Shown piece after piece: positions 61,659-64,000 of a stretch of DNA of 64,000 bases (position 1 is its first letter; each line of letters begins with the position of its first letter). The notes under the pieces were generated by a model, which had not been told where the DNA came from, searched no databases, and was given only the letters and a program-made list of their open reading frames with translations. The stretch is from Hyaloraphidium curvatum (taxonomy: Eukaryota; Monoblepharomycota; Hyaloraphidiomycetes; Hyaloraphidiales; Hyaloraphidiaceae), in the NCBI GenBank assembly GCA_025558095.1, contig JAIVFI010000004.1, forward strand, positions 806,001-870,000, in the 5' to 3' direction. The translations under genes and the position numbers were made by a program.

Positions 61659-61709
61659 AGATGAGAAGACTGGCGCTTGGAGAACGCATTTGCTAGAAAA
61701 AGATCGCAT

Positions 61710-64000
61710 TCAAATGTCATCGTCGTCCAGAGCGACCCTGATCCTGAGCTTCTTCCCCTTGGGCTCCTTGTCCAGCCCCTGCTCAAACTTCCAGATGGCA
61801 CGGAGGTCGAACAGCGACGCCTCCGCCTCGGACGCCGCCGAGAACCCCAGGATCGTCCGCGGCGGCACCGGCGACGGCGGCGTCGCCGGCCCCTCCTGCC
61901 CCTCCCTCTCGCCCGGCAGCGGCGACGGCGCCCTCGACCTCCTCACCACGCGCGGCGGCTCGAGCGTGAAGTTGCGCGCGTCGGGCACCTCCCCCTCCTG
62001 CCGCCCGAACCTCGCCATGCGCCCGCGGTCCGTGTGCAGCTGCATCCGCACGATCGCGCCGATGCTGCCAGCGGGCTCGGCCCAGGAGCGCTCGTGCGGG
62101 CGGACGATGCCCGTCACGCGGACGAGCTGCTCGCCGGGTTCGAGGAGGAAGGAACCCGAAGCTGGGGCGGCGAGGACGCGCTTGCCGAGGCGGACGAAGG
62201 TCGAGTCGGTGAGGAAGAAGCTGAGGGCTGTTCGCCCGCCGCAGGTCAGAGCCATTCCAAGATGCAATCGAAGGAAGCCACCCACCAACGATCGACTTGG
62301 TGCCGTACCAGGCGACCCTTCTCAGCCCGACGCCCTTGGTACCCCACTTGACCTCCTTGGCCGTCTGCTCGTCAAACTCCCTCTGGCTCGCCCCCGCGCC
62401 CCGCGCCGACCTGACCAGCCTCGGCTCCTCGTCCTCGGCTGGCGACGCCGGGAACTCGACCGCCTCGGGCGAAAACAGCTCGTCCAGGTGCGGCGAATCC
62501 ACCCTCTCCGCCTCCTTGGCTAACAGCTTCCGCGCCTGCGGGCAGACGACCGCCAGCGCCGCCTCGTGCAGCGGCCTCAGCACCCGGTCGAAGCCGAACG
62601 GCAGCCTGTAGTCGAGAAGCTTCCGCGCGTCGTCCTGCCGGACCGGCACCTCGGCCCGCCCGTTGTCGTCTTCCGAGATGGCCGAAAGCTCGACCACTGC
62701 CTCGCACAGTTCCGCTAGCCGAGGCCACTCCTCTTCCTCCGGTTGCCCGCCCCGGATCCGCTCCAGCGCCGCGGCGGCCAGCGCACACATGGTCCCCGCC
62801 CCGGGGGGCACCTCGTTCCACTCCCTTAGCCTGTACGCGGCCTGATCCCCCGGGTGCACGCGGTCCCCGCACGCGAGGAGGAGCCACGCGTGCGCGGCAT
62901 CGTTGGCGCGGAGCACGCGGTCCGAGTCGGGGGAGGGGTAGAACTCCCGCGGGGCGTCGCGGAACAGCCGGCCGCAGAGCTTGCCCACCAGCCGCGCGCG
63001 GGGGATGGTCAGGTCGGGGAGGGGGGGGATGGCAAAGGGGCCGAAGGCGGGGGCGACGTCGGCGCCAAAGGTGGGGATGAGGGCCTGCACGGCGCCGAGC
63101 ATGCCGTTGTCGGGCCAGGTGGAAGAGAGGCACCGCAGGACGGTGTTCTGCCGGCCTTCGAGGTAGCTCCGCTCCTTGTCCGAGGCGCGGTAGGTCCGCG
63201 CCAGCTCGCCCGCGAGGCTCGGGTTCTTCCTGACCGCCTCCCGCAGGGCCGCCCGCGCGGTCGGCGCCCGCGAGAGCACCGGGTCCCGCAGGCCGTCCCA
63301 GATCCCGCGCGCGTAGTCGGACGCCCAGCCCTGGAGTACCTCGCGGCCCGGCGCCAGGCCCTCGTCGGGGGACGGGGCGAGGAGCATCCGCTCGGCAACG
63401 ATGGCGAGGAGCGACGAGGTCTCGGGGCCGTCTTCGCTGTTCCAGACGCTCTCGGCGACCTTGCGGGTGACCTCGAACCCGAGCTCGCGCACGGCGGGGT
63501 CGTCGAAGAGATGTCGGACGTACGGGGCGGGAACTCGGTCGAACAGGTAGAACAGGATGCGGGCGACGAGACGGGGCGAAAGTTTGGCCTCCTTCTGGCG
63601 CAACAGCGGTGCCACGAGATCCGGAGCCTGCACGAGCAGGGAGGCGAGGATCTGGCGGCGGTCGTCGAGCCGGTAGGCGTTGTCGCCCGAGAACAACGGA
63701 GGGTCCAGGGCGAGGCCGTAGTCGCTGACGAGCCGCGCCACCTTGGCCCGCTTGGGCTCAAAGTTGGCCCTCCGCGTGGCCAGCCACCCCGCTCCCGCCT
63801 GCGGGTTGTCGAACTCGGCCAGGTCTCCTTCGTCGTCCATGAGCGCCTCGACAGGGAGCTCGACCAGCACCCGCAGGTCGGCGGCGTCGCTCCGCCGCAG
63901 CGCGATCTTGGCCGCGCCGTACGCCTCGGAAGCCACGGAAAGCAGGTCCACGAGGAGCACCTGGTCGCTGCCGCGGACGGCGGGGTCGCGCAGGCGCCTG
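61710..64000 (-). CDS. Unrecognised large helical protein, 3' part (5' end outside window)
   Basis: Open from the window edge; exons 64000-62286 and 62227-61710 (58-bp intron, GTGGGT to AACAG, phase 1). About 740 residues are visible. The N-terminal ~500 look like alpha-helical repeats (QILASLLVQAPDLVAPLLRQ, ARILFYLFDRVPAPYVRHLF, ALREAVRKNPSLAGELARTY, FGPFAIPPLPDL). A short conserved-looking turn follows (GVGLRRVAWYGTKSI), then a beta-rich C-terminal domain (FFLTDSTFVRLGKRVLAAP, GEQLVRVTGIVRPHERSW, IVRMQLHTD), ending in a very acidic DDDDI. The helical array plus BAH-like beta segment hints at a chromatin or scaffold protein, but I cannot name it. Confidence 0.6.

Noticed and set aside
1-64000. 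tRNA, rRNA, CRISPR arrays, complete transposons
   Set aside because: Looked for T-loop-like GTTCGANTC motifs with paired arms, rRNA-like blocks, regular repeat-spacer arrays and transposase or reverse-transcriptase motifs; none seen.

Overview
The window looks like nuclear DNA of a compact, very GC-rich unicellular eukaryote. Genes are intron-bearing: almost all introns are 49-100 bp, and most donors read GTGGGT, GTGCGT or GTGAGN. Gene content is opisthokont, with a cytoplasmic dynein 1 heavy chain, an Arp2/3 p16 subunit, a DNAJC11 homologue, a type-2 phosphatidylserine decarboxylase, a Dpb4/POLE3 histone-fold protein, an ABHD18 (DUF2048) hydrolase and a fungal-style monocarboxylate permease. 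I infer an early-diverging (chytrid-grade) fungus or close relative. That is an inference from gene content and intron style, not a sequence match.

Layout. 1-10 kb: dynein heavy chain C-terminal part (+), ABHD18 (-), a secreted TIM-barrel-like protein (+), a small secreted cysteine-rich protein (+), a short-chain dehydrogenase (-). 10-20 kb: PSD2 (-), MCT permease (+), serine beta-lactamase-like hydrolase (+), acidic RING protein (-), multi-pass membrane protein of unknown family (+). 20-30 kb: mitochondrial uS2 (+), a hypothetical gene, zinc-type alcohol/polyol dehydrogenase (+), MYND protein with an in-frame stop (-), F-box-like protein (-), GPI-type cysteine-rich secreted protein (-), a pseudogene of the F-box-like protein (-), hotdog thioesterase (+). 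30-41 kb: six-exon beta-lactamase paralogue (-), AT-hook family copy A (-), small secreted protein (-), sulfotransferase-like protein (+), double-GNAT acetyltransferase (-), AT-hook family copy C (-), thirteen-exon acyl-CoA ligase (-), 3-hydroxyisobutyrate dehydrogenase-like protein (+). 41-50 kb: ARPC5 (+), Dpb4/POLE3 (-), DNAJC11 (+), AT-hook family copies B and D (+), SnoaL-like protein (-). 50-64 kb: KirBac-type potassium channel (+), left-handed beta-helix acyltransferase (-), secreted protein (+), second member of the unknown membrane family (-), SDR (-), MAPEG protein (+), large type I membrane glycoprotein (+), partial gene of unknown family (-).

The most interesting content is a set of local gene families with intact and decaying copies side by side: four copies (A-D) of an apparently undescribed AT-hook gene family within 17.4 kb, a two-member multi-pass membrane family, and a three-locus F-box-like family. 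The acyl-CoA ligase encodes two signature motifs in 22- and 25-nt micro-exons, each next to a GC-AG intron. Convergent neighbours are packed with only 40-70 bp between stop codons.

Exon models were derived by hand from splice motifs, reading-frame continuity and homology remembered from the families. Most spliced lengths are exact multiples of three, which supports the models, but no transcript or database evidence was available.
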